Assembly: GCA_023374025.1 (NCBI GenBank)
Contig: SIJG01000014.1
Location: 667,077 to 731,076 of the forward strand
Origin: Heterodera schachtii
Lineage: Eukaryota > Nematoda > Chromadorea > Rhabditida > Heteroderidae
DNA: 64,000 nucleotides
Direction of reading: 5' to 3'
Made by a program: the position numbers and the translations under genes. The notes under the pieces were generated by a model. It searched no databases, was not told where the DNA came from, and worked only from the letters and a program-made list of their open reading frames with translations. Below are positions 12,227-24,643 of this stretch, piece after piece (within the stretch, counting starts at the first letter, position 1; each line of letters begins with the position of its first letter).

Positions 12227-15200
12227 ATGGGCACTTCCGATCAAATCGGCCGGACAATGCGCACCGATCAGTCGCCAGAACCCATCGACTTTTACCCTTT
12301 TGCCTACGCACTTTTTGACGAAAATTTAGGAAAGCACTGTTGGTATTGCCTTGACGATGAGAAAACGCACAAGTGAATGGGACATTTAGCAAATGTTTGC
12401 TCATTTTGATCACTGAATTCCCTTCCAATCAGTCAGGCGATGCATGGGATGCCACAGAGCGATGTTTTGTGACCAAAACTGCCAAATGCTTGCATGGAAG
12501 GATCACAAATTCGAATGCCGTGGAATCAGGGCGAACAGTGGAAATGTGCCGAACATCGAAGTGCGATTGTTGGGCCGAATTGTGACGAGGCACAAAGTCA
12601 GAAGAGAAAGGACAAAATGGAAAATAAAAAAATAAATGCCCTAGGCAATCGCAAAAGGAATGGACAGAAAGGATCAGAACTTTTACAAGGACAGACAATC
12701 GAGACGGAATATCATGGACATTTGGGCACACACAAAAAACATCGAGAAAGACAGCTTCGCAATGGGAAAATTTGAGGGTAAGCGAATGGGCTGGGGGAAT
12801 TGGGACATTTTGACAAAGAACGGACACTCACAGAAATATTCGGCCGACTCATCCGATTTTACGAGCCAAAAGCATTGTTGCCGAAAGACGTGGTGTTTGA
12901 GCTGCACTGCCGCGATTTCATCAATCGGCATGCCATCAGCGACAAGCATTACTTAAGGGTGAGTGGGTAGGCAATGGCACGGAAAGAACGGCGAAAAAGT
13001 TAAAAATTGAAAATTTAAGGAAATTGGCAAAGGATTGTATTTGGACCTGTGCGCATACGGTGGGTCATTGGCGAGTACGGTAGTCACTCGCCGATTGTAC
13101 AGACCACAGTTGTCGTCCTAATACGGTGTACAGTTGTCGCTCATTTGTGGCCACTCTCCGCCCCCTCCACGCCAATGTGAAAATGCTCGACCGATCGACA
13201 ACATCTTATTCGTACATTGATCTGTTATGGTTGATCCTCAAACACTCAATGATTTTTGAACATTTTGTAATTTGACAGTGCCAAACAGGACAGACGCAAA
13301 TTGCTGAAGGGTCAGTCGCCGGGGCATAGGCACGGCCATTGCCCTAAAATTTGACATTGGCACCGGCCATTGCCCTAAAATTTGACATTGGCACGGCCAT
13401 TGCCCTAAAATTTGACATTGGCACCGGCCATTGCCCTAAAATTTGACATTGGCACGGCCATTGCCCTAAAATTTGACATTGGCACGGCCATTGCCCTAAA
13501 ATTTGACATTGGCACGGCCATTGCCCTAAAATTTGACATTGGCACGGCCATTGCCCTAAAATTGACATTGGCACGGCCATTGCCCTAAAATTTGACATTG
13601 GCACGGCCATTGCCCTAAAATTGACATTGGCACGGCCATTGCCCAAAACATTGACAATGGCTTTTTATAATATCCATTGTTAATTTAAATTTTAGACACG
13701 TGGTATTTTCACTGCCAATGTGAACGATGCGCCGATGATTCGGAAAACATTCTGACTTCGATGTTCTGTCCGCAGTGTCCGCGCGACGTTCGCCGCCCAC
13801 CAAAAATTTTAAAAATCCAAACGAACTTTTTTTTTCTGCAGAATGCCGCGTGCCTTTGTCCGTTTGGCCCAAGTGATCACAAAGACGAGCAAAGTCAGCT
13901 GCTGACGTGTCCAAAGTGTGGCACAACGCTTAAGCCGGAGGAAGTGATGGAGGCGATCGCGGCAATGCGATTTATCAACGAAGTGAGGACAATTGGGGGG
14001 GGGGGCGATTAAAGGGATAAAGCAGCAAAGGGATGGCCATGAAGGGAATCTCTCTTCCTTTGCCAGATTTTGGACAAAACGGACTTTGAGCGGATGGGAC
14101 GTCCGAAGGCACTTTCTCTGCTCGAGGGAATGGCCATTCGCTTTCGGCACGTGCTGCCCCCGACCAACGTTTACTTCTGCAAAATTGTGCAGGCAAGCAA
14201 AACCATGGTCAAATAGCCTTTTCATTTATGCCTTTTGTCATTTTCTTTCTTTTTGTGTTTGGTTCTGTCATTTTCTGTGCCATTCATTGGCTTCTTCTTA
14301 AGTTAAAAAGTGCCAATTAATCGCCCAATTAGGCACTTTTGCCGCACATTGACCAATCGGACAACGGCCGTCTGTTGGAATTGCATTTGCTAGTGGAGCC
14401 GTGCATTCGCCAGTGCTACCCACACAATCATCCCGCATTGGCATTCCATCTTCGAAACATTGGCATTTTTGCCAAAGAGTAAAAATTTAATCGAAATTTT
14501 GATTATTTCCTTTTCTTAAGGCAAAATGAGCTGCAAATTGCCGAAAAATATCTGACCGAAGCACTTCGAATGTTTCAATTTGTGATGGGACCTCAGCATT
14601 CATTAACCACATTAACAGCAGCGATTTTGGAAGAGATAATAAAGGGAGAAGGAGAAAAAGAGATACGCCGAGAGATAGGGTGGGACCAGAAGAAAGAGGA
14701 AGAGGAAAAGAAGGAAGGAAAAATGGAAGAGGAAGAGAAACAGATGGAAGGGAAAACGGAAGAGGAAGAGCAAAAGATGGAAGAGGAAAGGAAGGAAGAG
14801 AAAAGGGAACATGAAGAGAAAAAGATGGACGAAGAAAAGAATGAAGGGAAAACGGAAAAGGGAGAGCTAAAGATGGAAGAGGAAGTGAAAACTGAAGAAG
14901 AATATGGACTGGGAAGAAAAGAAAACAAAAAATACGAAGAACGGAAAGATGAAGGGAAAAAAGAGAAGAAAAAAGAAAGGGAAATGAGAAAACAAAAAGA
15001 GGAGGGAAGAGGGGAAAAGAGAGGGGAAGGAGGAAAAAGAAAAGGGAACCGAGAGAAGGAGGAAAAGAGCATTGAAGAAGCTCAAAAAGGGAGAGGAAGA
15101 GAATGTGACGGGACGAAAATTGTTCTAAACATAGTGCCACCAGCAGAAGAGGAAGAAAAGCAACAAAATGGAGGAGAAAAGCCCGCGGAAGAGAAGGAGG

Positions 15201-15610
15201 AGGAACTGATCAACTCATTGGTGAGGATGAGCATAAGCAGAGCGACTGGCGGAGAGCAGGCGGAAGAGACACAAAGAATGCCAATGCCAACGGAAGGCGA
15301 GGAACAGCGAATTGGCACTTCCGTTGTGCCGTCGAGTCGTCCTGGAAGTGGCCAAAGCGGAGCAGCACTTAGTCCACATTATTATTCGTCATCGGACGGT
15401 GGGGGAGCGAAGAAGAAGTTGAAGCTGAAGAAGGGCACACGGAGAAAAAGGACGCCGTTGCCACCGAAGCCGACGGCGGATGAGACGGAAGAGGAGGAGG
15501 AGGAAAAGTCGGAAGCGAGCACAATGGAAGAAGTGCAGCAGCATGGAAGGGAAAGGACAAAGAGAAAAAGCAGGGAGGAGGAGCATAGAATAGAGAGTGG
15601 AAGGGAATGA
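12227..15610 (+). CDS. SMYD-type MYND-SET domain protein with long Glu/Lys-rich C-terminal tail
   Basis: Probable protein lysine methyltransferase. Exons: 12227-12372, 12437-12596, 12645-12777, 12834-12958, 13020-13059, 13103-13229, 13279-13310, 13696-13787, 13842-13982, 14067-14192, 14333-14478, 14521-15610; 2358 nt, 785 residues. The MYND zinc finger is at about residues 37-80 (CWYCL ... RCMGCHRAMFCDQNC ... HKFEC). The SET core has IGKGLYLDLCAY, the cofactor motif DHSCRPN and TSYSYIDLL; the post-SET zinc site is YFHCQCERC. A TPR-like helical region follows up to about residue 460. The last exon adds some 325 residues dominated by Glu, Lys and Arg, absent from usual SMYD proteins (about 430-490 residues). 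The intron after FCKIVQ begins with GC (CAG|GCAAGC). The N-terminus is short for the family, so an upstream exon may be missing. Confidence 0.9.
13329..13657. repeat. Minisatellite, about 11 copies of a 29-31 bp unit, in a SMYD gene intron
   Basis: The unit contains GGCACGGCCATTGCCCTAAA followed by ATTTGACATT. Copies differ by an extra C (GGCACCGG) or a missing T. The array lies inside the 385-bp intron 13311-13695, between the SET-core exon and the post-SET exon. Long reading frames over it on the minus strand are artefacts. Confidence 0.95.
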
Positions 15611-18600
15611 GAGAGGGGGAAAAAGGAGAGGAAACGTGAGAGGAGGAGGAAAGATAGTGAATGAGGGAGGAGAGGAAAAGGAAGAGGAACGAATGAAAGG
15701 GTGGGAAGAGGAGGAGTGGGGGAAAAGAATAATAAGAAAAAGAGAAAAGCAGAAGGAAATTGGAGAAGGAAGAGAAGAGGAAAGGGATGGAGAAAGATGA
15801 AGAGAGGAGGAAGAGAAGAAAAGACAAATTGACAGGAAAAGGAAGGGAGGGGGAGAACAAAGAAAATGGATAAACAAACGTAAGAAGAATGATCACAAGC
15901 TGCTTTTTGACATTGACGGAATTCATAATTTTGATTAATAAATTAATATTGCACTTCTTGGCATTTAAAATAAATTTAAAAGTCATTTTGGTTGAAATGG
16001 CTTCTCTTTTTTGCTTCTATATACCAATCTGTCCATTTGTTGTATTTTTCGTAAATTATTTGTCGGGATTATTCTCCTCACATTTGTGTGCCACCCTTTC
16101 CCTTTGGCAATTGCCAAAATGCCAATCATTTCTATCGCTCCCCCCCACCCCTCCCCCTTCAATTCCTCCTGTCTTCTGTCCCCCCCCCCCAAATGCTTCA
16201 TTTCTTTATCATTGTTTTTTCTTCCTTTTTCGCTTCCTCATCGTCACATTAGTTGTGGGAATTTGAGCTTTTTCTCTAATTTCAATGCAAAATTCATCAT
16301 TTTATTTCACATCCCATTTTTGGTTCAAAGTTGCGAAGGGAAAAGGGAAAAAAAGGGGGGAAAAAGGGGGAGAAAGTGACGCATTCCGAAAAAAAAAGAA
16401 AAGTTTCACAATTTTGGCCACTATTAAAACTTAATTGTGAAGGATGTTCAAACTTTAAAATGATATTCCAAAGCTCTCTTTGCACCCCTCCGCCTTTTTC
16501 CTTTTCTCTTTTCCCTGGCATTTTTCTCCCATTATTTTCATGCGTCAGTTTTTGGCTAAAAATGATTGATGAATGATGCCAAATGCCATTTAGGAATTAG
16601 GCAGAAGCCAATGATAATTTGCAAAATTTTGTGATGCGTAATTTATAATTAACAAAAAAAACTTATAATATTAGTACGGTGGCATATTTTTATTTTTATT
16701 TGATCAAAAGTATAAAAATAAATATTTAAAATTTCACTTTAAATTTTTGAGCCAAAGTTTGGCCCATTCGTGCCGAATTTGGCCTCCTTTTGGTTTTTTC
16801 TCTTCTCATTCCAATTTGCTGCTGCTGGTCCGTCCTTTTTTGGCTTTTCGAGCAAATGTAATATTATGGTGAAAATAAAGGAAAAAAAGAAGGGATAACA
16901 AATGGAAAGGGAAGGAATGATGAGGAAGAGTGCCTTCTAATTGGGGAGGCGGGCAAAGGCCAACGGTTGTTTTGTGCCCCCCCCCCTTCCCCTGCTTCAT
17001 CTCCCTCCGGCCTACCCCTCCCCCTTCCTCTTGCTTCATCCTCCCTCCCTTCTCTCCACTCCCCCTTCCTCCTTCTCCACTGCACCTTTCTGTTGTTTCA
17101 TCTTCCCTCCCCCTCGCCCTCGCCCTCTCCATTCAGTTCTTCTCCTGCTTCATCTTCCCTCCCCTCCCGCTTCATCCCTCTCCACCACTGCCCCTTCCTC
17201 TTGCTTCACCCTCCATCCCTCTCCCCTTCCGTCATCATTGCCCATTTATTGGCACTCCAAATTTTATTTTTTGTTCGGCATACTTATCACTTTCCGTTCC
17301 CATTTGTGCCTCCCTTTCACTCATTAGTATGCTTTTGTCCGCCCTCCCATCCCTCGCTGGGCTTCCTTTCATTCCCTAATTAATCTTCTTTCTCTTCCTT
17401 CTCAACAGCAACACTTTGATTTTGGTTTTTGACCAGATCGTTTTTTAATAAATTCTTAACTTCAACCTAAAATTGATTCACATTCCATTAATTAGGAAAT
17501 AAAGCTTTTCATTGGATGAATGAGTGCCGTGGTATCACATGCCCCCGCCCAATTGGTCTTTCTGATCAATTTAAAATGATCATTTTTCTGGCATTTCTTT
17601 TGCCACGCCCAAAAGCATTCCTTCACTGCTCTTTGTCATTTCGCTTTTCTTTTCAATGCTTTTCTTTCTTTTCTCGCTTTTCCCCTTTTAGCGTCAATTT
17701 TGACATGCCAATGTCGCCGATTTTGCCAATTCTTTTTTTTTCAATGCCACCACATTTTTCAACTGTTTTATGAATGAAATTCCCCCCCCCCCGCGGTTCT
17801 CTCGTCGTAATGAGGTGAACAGTGGCACTTTTCAATGAATGAGTGGGTGAGTAATTGTCCATTTTCGACAAATGGACACATTTGGGCCCATTGAGGAGAA
17901 TTATTTAGCAGGGCAAAGGACTGCTGGGCGGGCACTCGTTCATACATTGTTTATTCGGTGCCATAGAACGAAGCAGACGCAAAAAGTGTTGGCAAAATGA
18001 GTGGGAGGAGGGGAAGGAAAGCAAAGAATGGCAAAGTTGCATTTAAATTTAACAATTTCGAAATCGATCAATTTAATTTAATGAAAACGAACATTAACTT
18101 GGACGACTGTTTCCAAATTTGTGAGGATAAGCCACGGGGAAAAGCATAGCAAATGGAGGAGGGGGGAGGGGTTAAGATCAAAGTAAATTACATGGAAAAG
18201 CCATGTCCAAGAAAAAAGCCACGGACTATGGCCAAAGGAAAAGCCATAGCCAATTAAGCACACATATGACTTACACCGATGCTATTGATGGAAAATAAAG
18301 TGCAAATAAAAATGTGGCTTAATTAGCCCACTTCAGTGTTTTTGCCTCGCCTCTCATTTCCCCCCCCCCCCCCCCCCCCCTCCTCCTCCATCAGTGCCAA
18401 TGGACCGAAACTTTTTAATTGGCCAATTTCGTTTTGGCCCTCACTCCCCCCCCCCCCTTCTGCGTCAATTTTCTTTTATTTCTTCAAAACCACTTTTTCA
18501 CTCTCTTTTTAATAAGTGCGGCTTTGTTTCTTTCGTCATATTTTTCGTCTCACTTTTAATTACAAAAGGCATTTCCCCCGAGGGGCTTCTTTCCTTCTTT

Positions 18601-18730
18601 CTTTCTAAGCCACAAATGGCCAAAATGCCAAAACTGTTGCTTTTGCCCCAGCCCCTCCCTAATTCACTGATTTTTTGTGATTCCTTTTTCCTTTCAATTC
18701 TCTTTTTTATTCAGTTAGGCTAATATTAAA
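15611..18730. other. Gene-poor, low-complexity intergenic region
   Basis: From the stop codon to about 15865 the + strand stays almost purely purine. After that come AT-rich stretches (about 15890-16010, 16560-16760), C/T-rich stretches (about 16970-17250), and poly-C runs. I see no exon with coding character or homology. AATAAA-like signals near 15937 and 15968 could serve the SMYD gene. Confidence 0.5.
18360..18380 (+). repeat. Poly-C tract of 21 bases
   Basis: Longest uninterrupted C run upstream of the receptor gene. Many shorter poly-C or poly-G tracts of 8-18 bases occur across the window, nearly always outside exons. Confidence 0.9.
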
Positions 18731-20369
18731 ATGTCCACCGACGGAGTGACCAACGGAACGGCGGCAAAAGATGAGGGGGATCAGCAGCAGCAAAAGTGCG
18801 AACAGTTGGTCACGCTTTTCGAGGGGATGAACAAGTTCTTCCGGGAGGAGGCGATCATCCAGGGCTCGGAACATTCGTCCGTTTTGGTCAGTCGTCCCAA
18901 ATGGATTTTTGAATTTCCCGTGTTCAGTTTGGCATTTTGATTCTGTCCGCCTATGTTTTGGTCATCGCTTTTGGCGCCGTTGGCAATATTTTGACTATTT
19001 TTGTGGTTCTTCGCAACAAACAGATGGTCTGTTTCATGGCAATTTTCAATTATTCCGTACGAATTTGACTTTCAGCGATCAGTGCGCAACTTTTTCATTC
19101 TCAATTTGGCCATGTCCGATTTTTTTGTGTGCACAGTGACCGGTGGGATTTTTTTTTAGAAATTTCGCTTCCCCCGGGCGATTAACCATTAAATGCTGAT
19201 TGGTATCGGTCAGCTGCTGCTGATCAGTCCGTGATCAATCAGCAACTACTCTTTCAGCACCCACCACTTTGTACACCGTTCTCTACGTGTTTTGGCCCTT
19301 TGGGACGACGTTGTGCAAAATTGCGGGTAGTCTCCAGGGATTCAACATTTTCCTCTCAACTTTTTCAATCACTGCAATTGCTCTCGACAGGTGAAATTTT
19401 ATCATTGTCTTTCTCTAAATAAATATTCCGATCAACTCTGATCACTCTTCAATTTTAAACAATTGATTTACTTTCCATTTGGTCATATTTTTCAATTTTA
19501 CACATACTTTGGACCATAAAAGGGAAGAAGCTTTGGTTGGACGGTTAAAAGCCATAAGGCGGGGGTTGAAAAGACTCATTAGGAGAGATGGCTAATGCGC
19601 CGTTCAGTCGGCGGGAGAGATCCCACGACCTCCGCCGGTGCGGCGATTGCTCTCACCCAAAAGCAATGCCATGGCCTTCCATCTCTCTTAGGTCTCTCTT
19701 AATGAGCATTTTAAAACCCAAAAAAGGTATTTTCTCGTCATTTTCCCGACACGGCGTCAGTGTCAGCAACGCCTTTCGCTGCTGTTCTTTTCAATGATTT
19801 GGTTGGCCTCCGTTCTGTTGGCCGCCCCTTTGTTTCTTGCGGCCGACTTGCGACCCGTTTTCCAGCAAAAAAGCTGCCAAATCGAATTGAATCTGTGCAG
19901 TGAGCAGAACGAACGGTGGAAGGAGGTCAGAAAAAGCAATTACAATGGAAAATCAATAAATCCATGGAAAAGCAATCAATAATTAATCAATACAATGAAT
20001 ACCGTATCTTTCGTTCATTATTAACACTTTCAAGCTGTCCCTGAGCAAAGAGTCGTACACTTTGGGCGTGATCATTCTTCAATATGCTTTTCCACTTGCA
20101 GGTCTTTTGGCTCATTAAAAACAAAACATTTGATGTAAAAGAATGCCAATTAAGCTATCGCTTTTGCTTATTCTCGAATTGCGCGTCGAATGGGCGCCCG
20201 AAGGGCGCGGGGCGAAAGTGGCGGAGGGACGGCACAACCGAACACAATTCGAAAGGACAGCGGAACAGCGGTGAGAGGGGACAGAAGAAGCCGAAATACC
20301 AGAGACAATGGGAGGGGAGAAGGACGAACTGTGGGGAGAGAGTGGGGGGATTTAAGAGGGGCGGGGAAT

Positions 20370-20422
<53 letters not shown>

Positions 20423-21419
20423 CGACATGCTGAGGATGGATAGAATGAGGGGGGGGGGGGAGTGGCCGGGGGTGCAGTAATTAAAATACTTAATTTGCCT
20501 ATTTTTAAAGAGCATTCAAATATTGGCGAAGAATGACGGGAATCCATCGGAAATATCCAAAAAACATTCAATCGGACTCAATCATGCATCTTCCCAAACT
20601 CAAAATGCCATCTCGACTAATCCGTCGATCATTTCGAATGGAAAAGCACAAAATGCGGCCGAAGCACTGATAAATCAACGAAGAAAGTGGGAAATAAGTC
20701 AATTTTTGTCTTTGACTTGGCATTCCGTCTCCGATCACCAGATCCGTTGCTGATCGGCACCGGCGTACCAATCTTTTGCTGGTCACTCTCGTGGCGGTGT
20801 TCGCCTGCGCTTGGCTTCCGCTGAACATTTTCCACCTGATCAACGCCTTCTCCCGCTCCCTCTCCTTCTCCGTTCCAATCTTCGCCTTGTGCCATTTGGT
20901 CGCCATGTGTTCCGCTTGTCTTAATCCGTGCTGTTACGCCTTTTTCAACCAAAGCTTCCGCCAAGAATTCATGTCGATCTATCGTAAACTCGGCCTGATG
21001 TTCGTCTCCGACCTTCTGCTGGGGTTTAAGTCCTGTTCTCTTAAGTTGGCCTTTTCTTAATTCGTGCCAATGTTTCCGTGTCCATTCCCCTTCCCTCCCC
21101 CCTCTCTTTTTCACTTCTTCTGATCGCGTCCCGCCCCCATCTCCCGTTCAGTTGGCTTTACCGGCGTTGCTTCTTTTTTGCCAAACTGATCGGCTTTTGC
21201 GGCGATTCTCCTGACAAAAATTGCCCTCCGTCGATCGATGCGCCGCATTCGTCGACAAAAATTCCGCAAACGCAAAAGACCGAACTGACGGCACTGTCAG
21301 TGAAGAAGAAATTGTCGTACAATTTTGCGAATGAAACGGCACTTTTGAGCAGTAACTCACAGAAAAATGGGCGAAGATTTTCCGAGGCACCGACGGAAAA
21401 GAGAAAAAGGGCCTTTTGA
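18731..21419 (+). CDS. Rhodopsin-family GPCR, neuropeptide Y/NPR-like receptor
   Basis: Seven-transmembrane neuropeptide receptor. Exons: 18731-18886, 18928-19026, 19076-19142, 19258-19390, 19727-19925, 20035-20101, 20155-20270, 20511-20686, 20742 to about 21044, and probably 21152-21419. TM1 has FGAVGNILTIFVVL; TM2 FILNLAMSD; TM3 region WPFGTTLCKIAGSLQGFN with the conserved Cys, then ALDRYFLVIFPT (DRY); TM4 IWLASVLLAAPLFLAADL; TM6 FACAWLPLN; TM7 CLNPCCYAF (NPxxY form). The third cytoplasmic loop is long and polar (exons 7-8). The best match I can recall is the C. elegans npr-11 group. The C-terminal junction is uncertain: without splicing the frame stops at 21060; splicing after 21044 adds a plausible cytoplasmic tail. 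Confidence 0.87.
20372..20420. repeat. (AG)n microsatellite in a receptor-gene intron
   Basis: About 24 AG dinucleotides lie within the intron between exons 20155-20270 and 20511-20686 of the GPCR gene. Confidence 0.95.
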
Positions 21420-23452
21420 AAAGAACCGACATAATTTATTCACAATAATACATACATAAATATGCTGATATTTTATTTACCTGTTCCAAAAATGATAAAT
21501 TCGATTAATTATTCTCTCCTTTTGCCCTTATTCGTCCATATTTTTGGCCGGCTTTCCCCCCCCCCCCCCCCACCCCCACTTTTTCCCTTTTTCCGAATTG
21601 CCATTCCCCCATTTTTTTCCCCTTTCACTTTCCGCTGCAATTTCCTTCCGATCATCTTCCCTTCCTCCCTTTCTTCCTCCTTCCATTTCCAGTTCGTTTC
21701 ATTTCGTTCGTTCTGTCCCCCCCCCTTTCCCTCTTTTCCCCTCGGGCAATCATTACAAAAACAAATGGCCGATAATCCCCCGCCCGTCCTTCCCCAAAAT
21801 CCAGTATTTCTTTTTCCTTTTCCTTTTTTTCTCTCTTTTCACTGTTTCTCTTTTTCTTCGCGCAGTAAATAAATCGCACAAAGAATCAGCTGCTAAGGAG
21901 GGGACAAAGGTTCACTTTTTCGGCTTTTCTTCTGCCGATGACTCATCTCTCATCTTCCGCCCTTTCTTCGATCGCTTTTTCTCTTTTCTCTCCTTTCCCT
22001 TTTTCTGTTCATTTTTTGCTCATTGTCTGTCCATAATTCAACTGTTTTTCGCGCTTTCTTCCCAATGATCAAAGGGATTTTTAGGGATTTTCATTGGACT
22101 GAACGGCGAGTGAATGAATGTCTGCGCCGTGGGCTTCTCCGCCGCTTAATCTCTGCCGCCCTTTTTCACTAATTCCCCAATCCTTAAATGTCCACAATAT
22201 TCGCTTTCTTTCCCTTAACGGTCCATTTTCTGCTTCTTCAATTTGCGCTTCTCCTATTGTCTGTTCTCATCTCCGTCAAAATGCCCAAAATGGATGAATT
22301 TCAATCACTTTTTCCCTCTCTTTGCCTTATGCCCCCCCCATTGTCACCTGCCGTCTGTCGGTCACTCACTCGCCCCTCTTAAAAATCCTATTAACGTCCC
22401 CTGGGGGGAGGTTTCGCTGAATCGCATCGTCGCCTTTCACTTTTTCAATCATTTCATTTCAGTTAGAGCGACACCAAAGCGCAGTCGAATTGTGGTGACC
22501 GCCACCCCAATCCCCCCCCCCCCCTCCCCCCTCCGGCGGAGGTTCCAATTTGTTTGGTGATGATCACAAACCCAGCCAATCTTCCCATCCCACCCCAACA
22601 AACACCTTCGCCGCCGCCCAATTGCCCGACCATTCTCATTTATTCATCCCAAAAGCTTTCTTCGCTTAGTCATGACGCAAAATCGGCCGATTGGATTGGA
22701 TGGACCCGTCCGTCTGCGACAGAAACAGGAATTGAATTGTCCTGGGAAAGCCTGGGCCTGGCGTCACATCCTTTTCGTCCGGACCAGCGAAAGCGTATAA
22801 AACCGAAGAGGGAAATGGAAAATGGCAGTGGCGCCCATCCAAAACTTTCAAAACGCAACGCATCTTTTCGCTTCGCCCATCGCCCGGGGTTTTGCCATTG
22901 TGTCAATTCAATTTCGGCTTTGCTCACCCATTCATTCGCATTTGCCCAAAGTCCCAAAAATGCAAATCTTTCCCTAAGTCTGGCTCTATTTCATCCGCGC
23001 ATTGTCCACAGCAAATGCGCTAATACCCCCCCCCCCCCCCTTTCCCCCGCCCCCCGCCGCTTTCCCCGTCCCCCAAAACTCGTTTGTGTCGTTGTTCGGC
23101 ATGTTGATCTGCTGACCATCGTCCATTATTTGCATGTTTCCGTCTCATTCTTTCGATTCATCCTCCGCCCTTCCCTTTGCTCCGATTCCCTTCGGCAAGG
23201 CAATTTCGCCACTTCATTCACTTCGTTCTCCGCATTCCTCCTTCATCTTCAATTTCTGCTTCATCTTCCCCACCAACTTTCTCTCTTCCTTTCCTCCCTT
23301 TTTTCTTCCTTCCCTTTTCATTTTCCTTTTTGCTTTATTCCCCTCCCCTCCCCTTTTATTTCTCTCTTCCGATCACTAATTACTCATCCATTAATTTGGT
23401 TTTATATCCTAATTACCCCCCCCCCCCCAGATTTTCTTTCCCAAATTCCACA
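21420..23452. other. Intergenic region, C/T-rich, no gene seen
   Basis: Dominated by T/C stretches with poly-C runs (for example 21556-21570, 22507-22524, 23026-23040). Many apparent frames are Ser/Phe/Pro-rich shadows of this composition. A TATAAAA occurs near 22795 but no transcript start can be tied to it. Confidence 0.5.
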
Positions 23453-24388
23453 ATGACTCCGTTGGCTTTTCTTCTCTTCTCCTTTTTGTTGGTTGCTTTT
23501 GTCCCCCGATCAGATGCCTGTTTTGCGTCCGGCATTTGCGGTGGAGGTGGTTTTGCCAAAGTTTGTTTATTTCAAATCGGCTCCTCGCCTTTCTTAGGCT
23601 GTCTTCCGCCGCCTCCTCCTCCGTGCGTTCCGTCCCAATGCGGGCAGGGTTATGGTAATTTGGCACGTTAGACTTTGGCATACAACCCCTAATTTGTTCA
23701 GGCTGTGGACAGTACGGCTGTTACCGTCTCAGAGCACGAGTGGCCTCCTCAAAGACACTGAAACTCTCATCCAAAGACTTGGACGGAATTGAGGTCGTTA
23801 ATTAACCACACAAATTGTAAGCAATAAACGCATAAATTTGGACAGTCGCCGGAAGAGCGTCGCTTGGACACTCCCGACGCGCGCTTCTTGGCATGTTGCC
23901 AAGCTCGTCAGTTGCCCGACCCATGCCTTAACAAATGCTCATTCACCGCTTTCACTCGCCAATCCCTCCAGGCAATGCCTTTGTCTTTTATCCACCGATT
24001 GTTCCCCCATTGGCACTTTTTCCCCAATTGACCCCCCAATTCTCTGATTAGAATATGTACTTCCGTGCCGACTCGTGCCCAATGCAAGCGGCTGCCGACA
24101 TGCAATTCTGTGCCGCCCAAGGCCGCGACCACCGCGAGTGCTGCACGCGCAACGGAGTCGGCTCGACTTTGGCCGGTGCCAAGTAATGTTTTTACGTTCT
24201 TTTTGGTCATAGTTGTGCCATTTTCTTCCTCCGTCAGATGTCTCACTTTTTGCAACCAAATCCCCGGCAATGTCACCCAATTGGACATGAGTTACCTCAG
24301 CTGCTACGACCGCTTTGAGAATATGAAGGGATGCTTTTGGCACGACTTGCAGCGCCGTATGAGCCGCGAACATCGGAGTCGGAAGTGA
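23453..24388 (+). CDS. Secreted cysteine-rich protein with a nematode DB module
   Basis: Exons: 23453-23546, 23598-23654, 23702-23793, 23846-23971, 24052-24182, 24238-24388; 651 nt, 216 residues. A signal peptide (MTPLAFLLFSFLLVAF) is followed by a Gly/Pro/Cys-rich stretch (CLPPPPPPCVP, QCGQGYGCGQYGCYR) and then a C-terminal domain with the DB pattern: FLACCQARQLPDPCLNKCSF, FCAAQGRDHRECCTRNGV, CLTFC. The DB domain is a nematode-expanded extracellular module of unknown function. The intron after exon 4 begins with GC (CAG|GCAATG). The exact end of exon 1 is uncertain because two G|GT donors of equal phase are present. Probably exported to the body surface or pseudocoelom. Confidence 0.85.
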
Positions 24389-24637
24389 AAAAGGACGAAA
24401 CGAAGGAAAAGCGAAGGACAATTGGGAATGGACGGATCAGTCCGGGAGGAGAGGAAAAAAGCAACAAATGGCCAATTCCTCCTCCTCTTCCTCCGGTCAC
24501 TTTGGCAATTTTCGTCGTCCGATTTATTTTTGATCATTATTCACTTGCCTATCGTTTTTCTTATCTTAATTTTCTTTCGCTTTCCATTCCATTTTAAAAT
24601 ATAATTTGCAATTTTGTCCTTTTTTGCCAATAACCTA

Positions 24638-24643
24638 AATAAA
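24638..24643 (+). terminator. Poly(A) signal AATAAA of the DB-module gene
   Basis: Canonical hexamer 250 bp downstream of the stop codon. Confidence 0.5.

Noticed and set aside
13344..13646. Repetitive 100-residue minus-strand frame (GNGRANVNF, AMAVPMSN repeats)
   Set aside because: It lies wholly within the intronic minisatellite and simply translates the repeat unit.
13329..13657. CRISPR array
   Set aside because: Units are head to tail with no spacers, in an intron of a eukaryotic gene.
14487..15140. Long minus-strand frames rich in Phe, Ser and Leu opposite the SMYD tail
   Set aside because: They are the complement of the Glu/Lys codons of the real exon; the plus strand is tied in phase to eleven conserved upstream exons.
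22554..23456. 300-residue Pro/Ser/His-rich plus-strand frame
   Set aside because: Low-complexity C/T-rich DNA with poly-C runs; it overlaps the true start of the DB-module gene in another frame.
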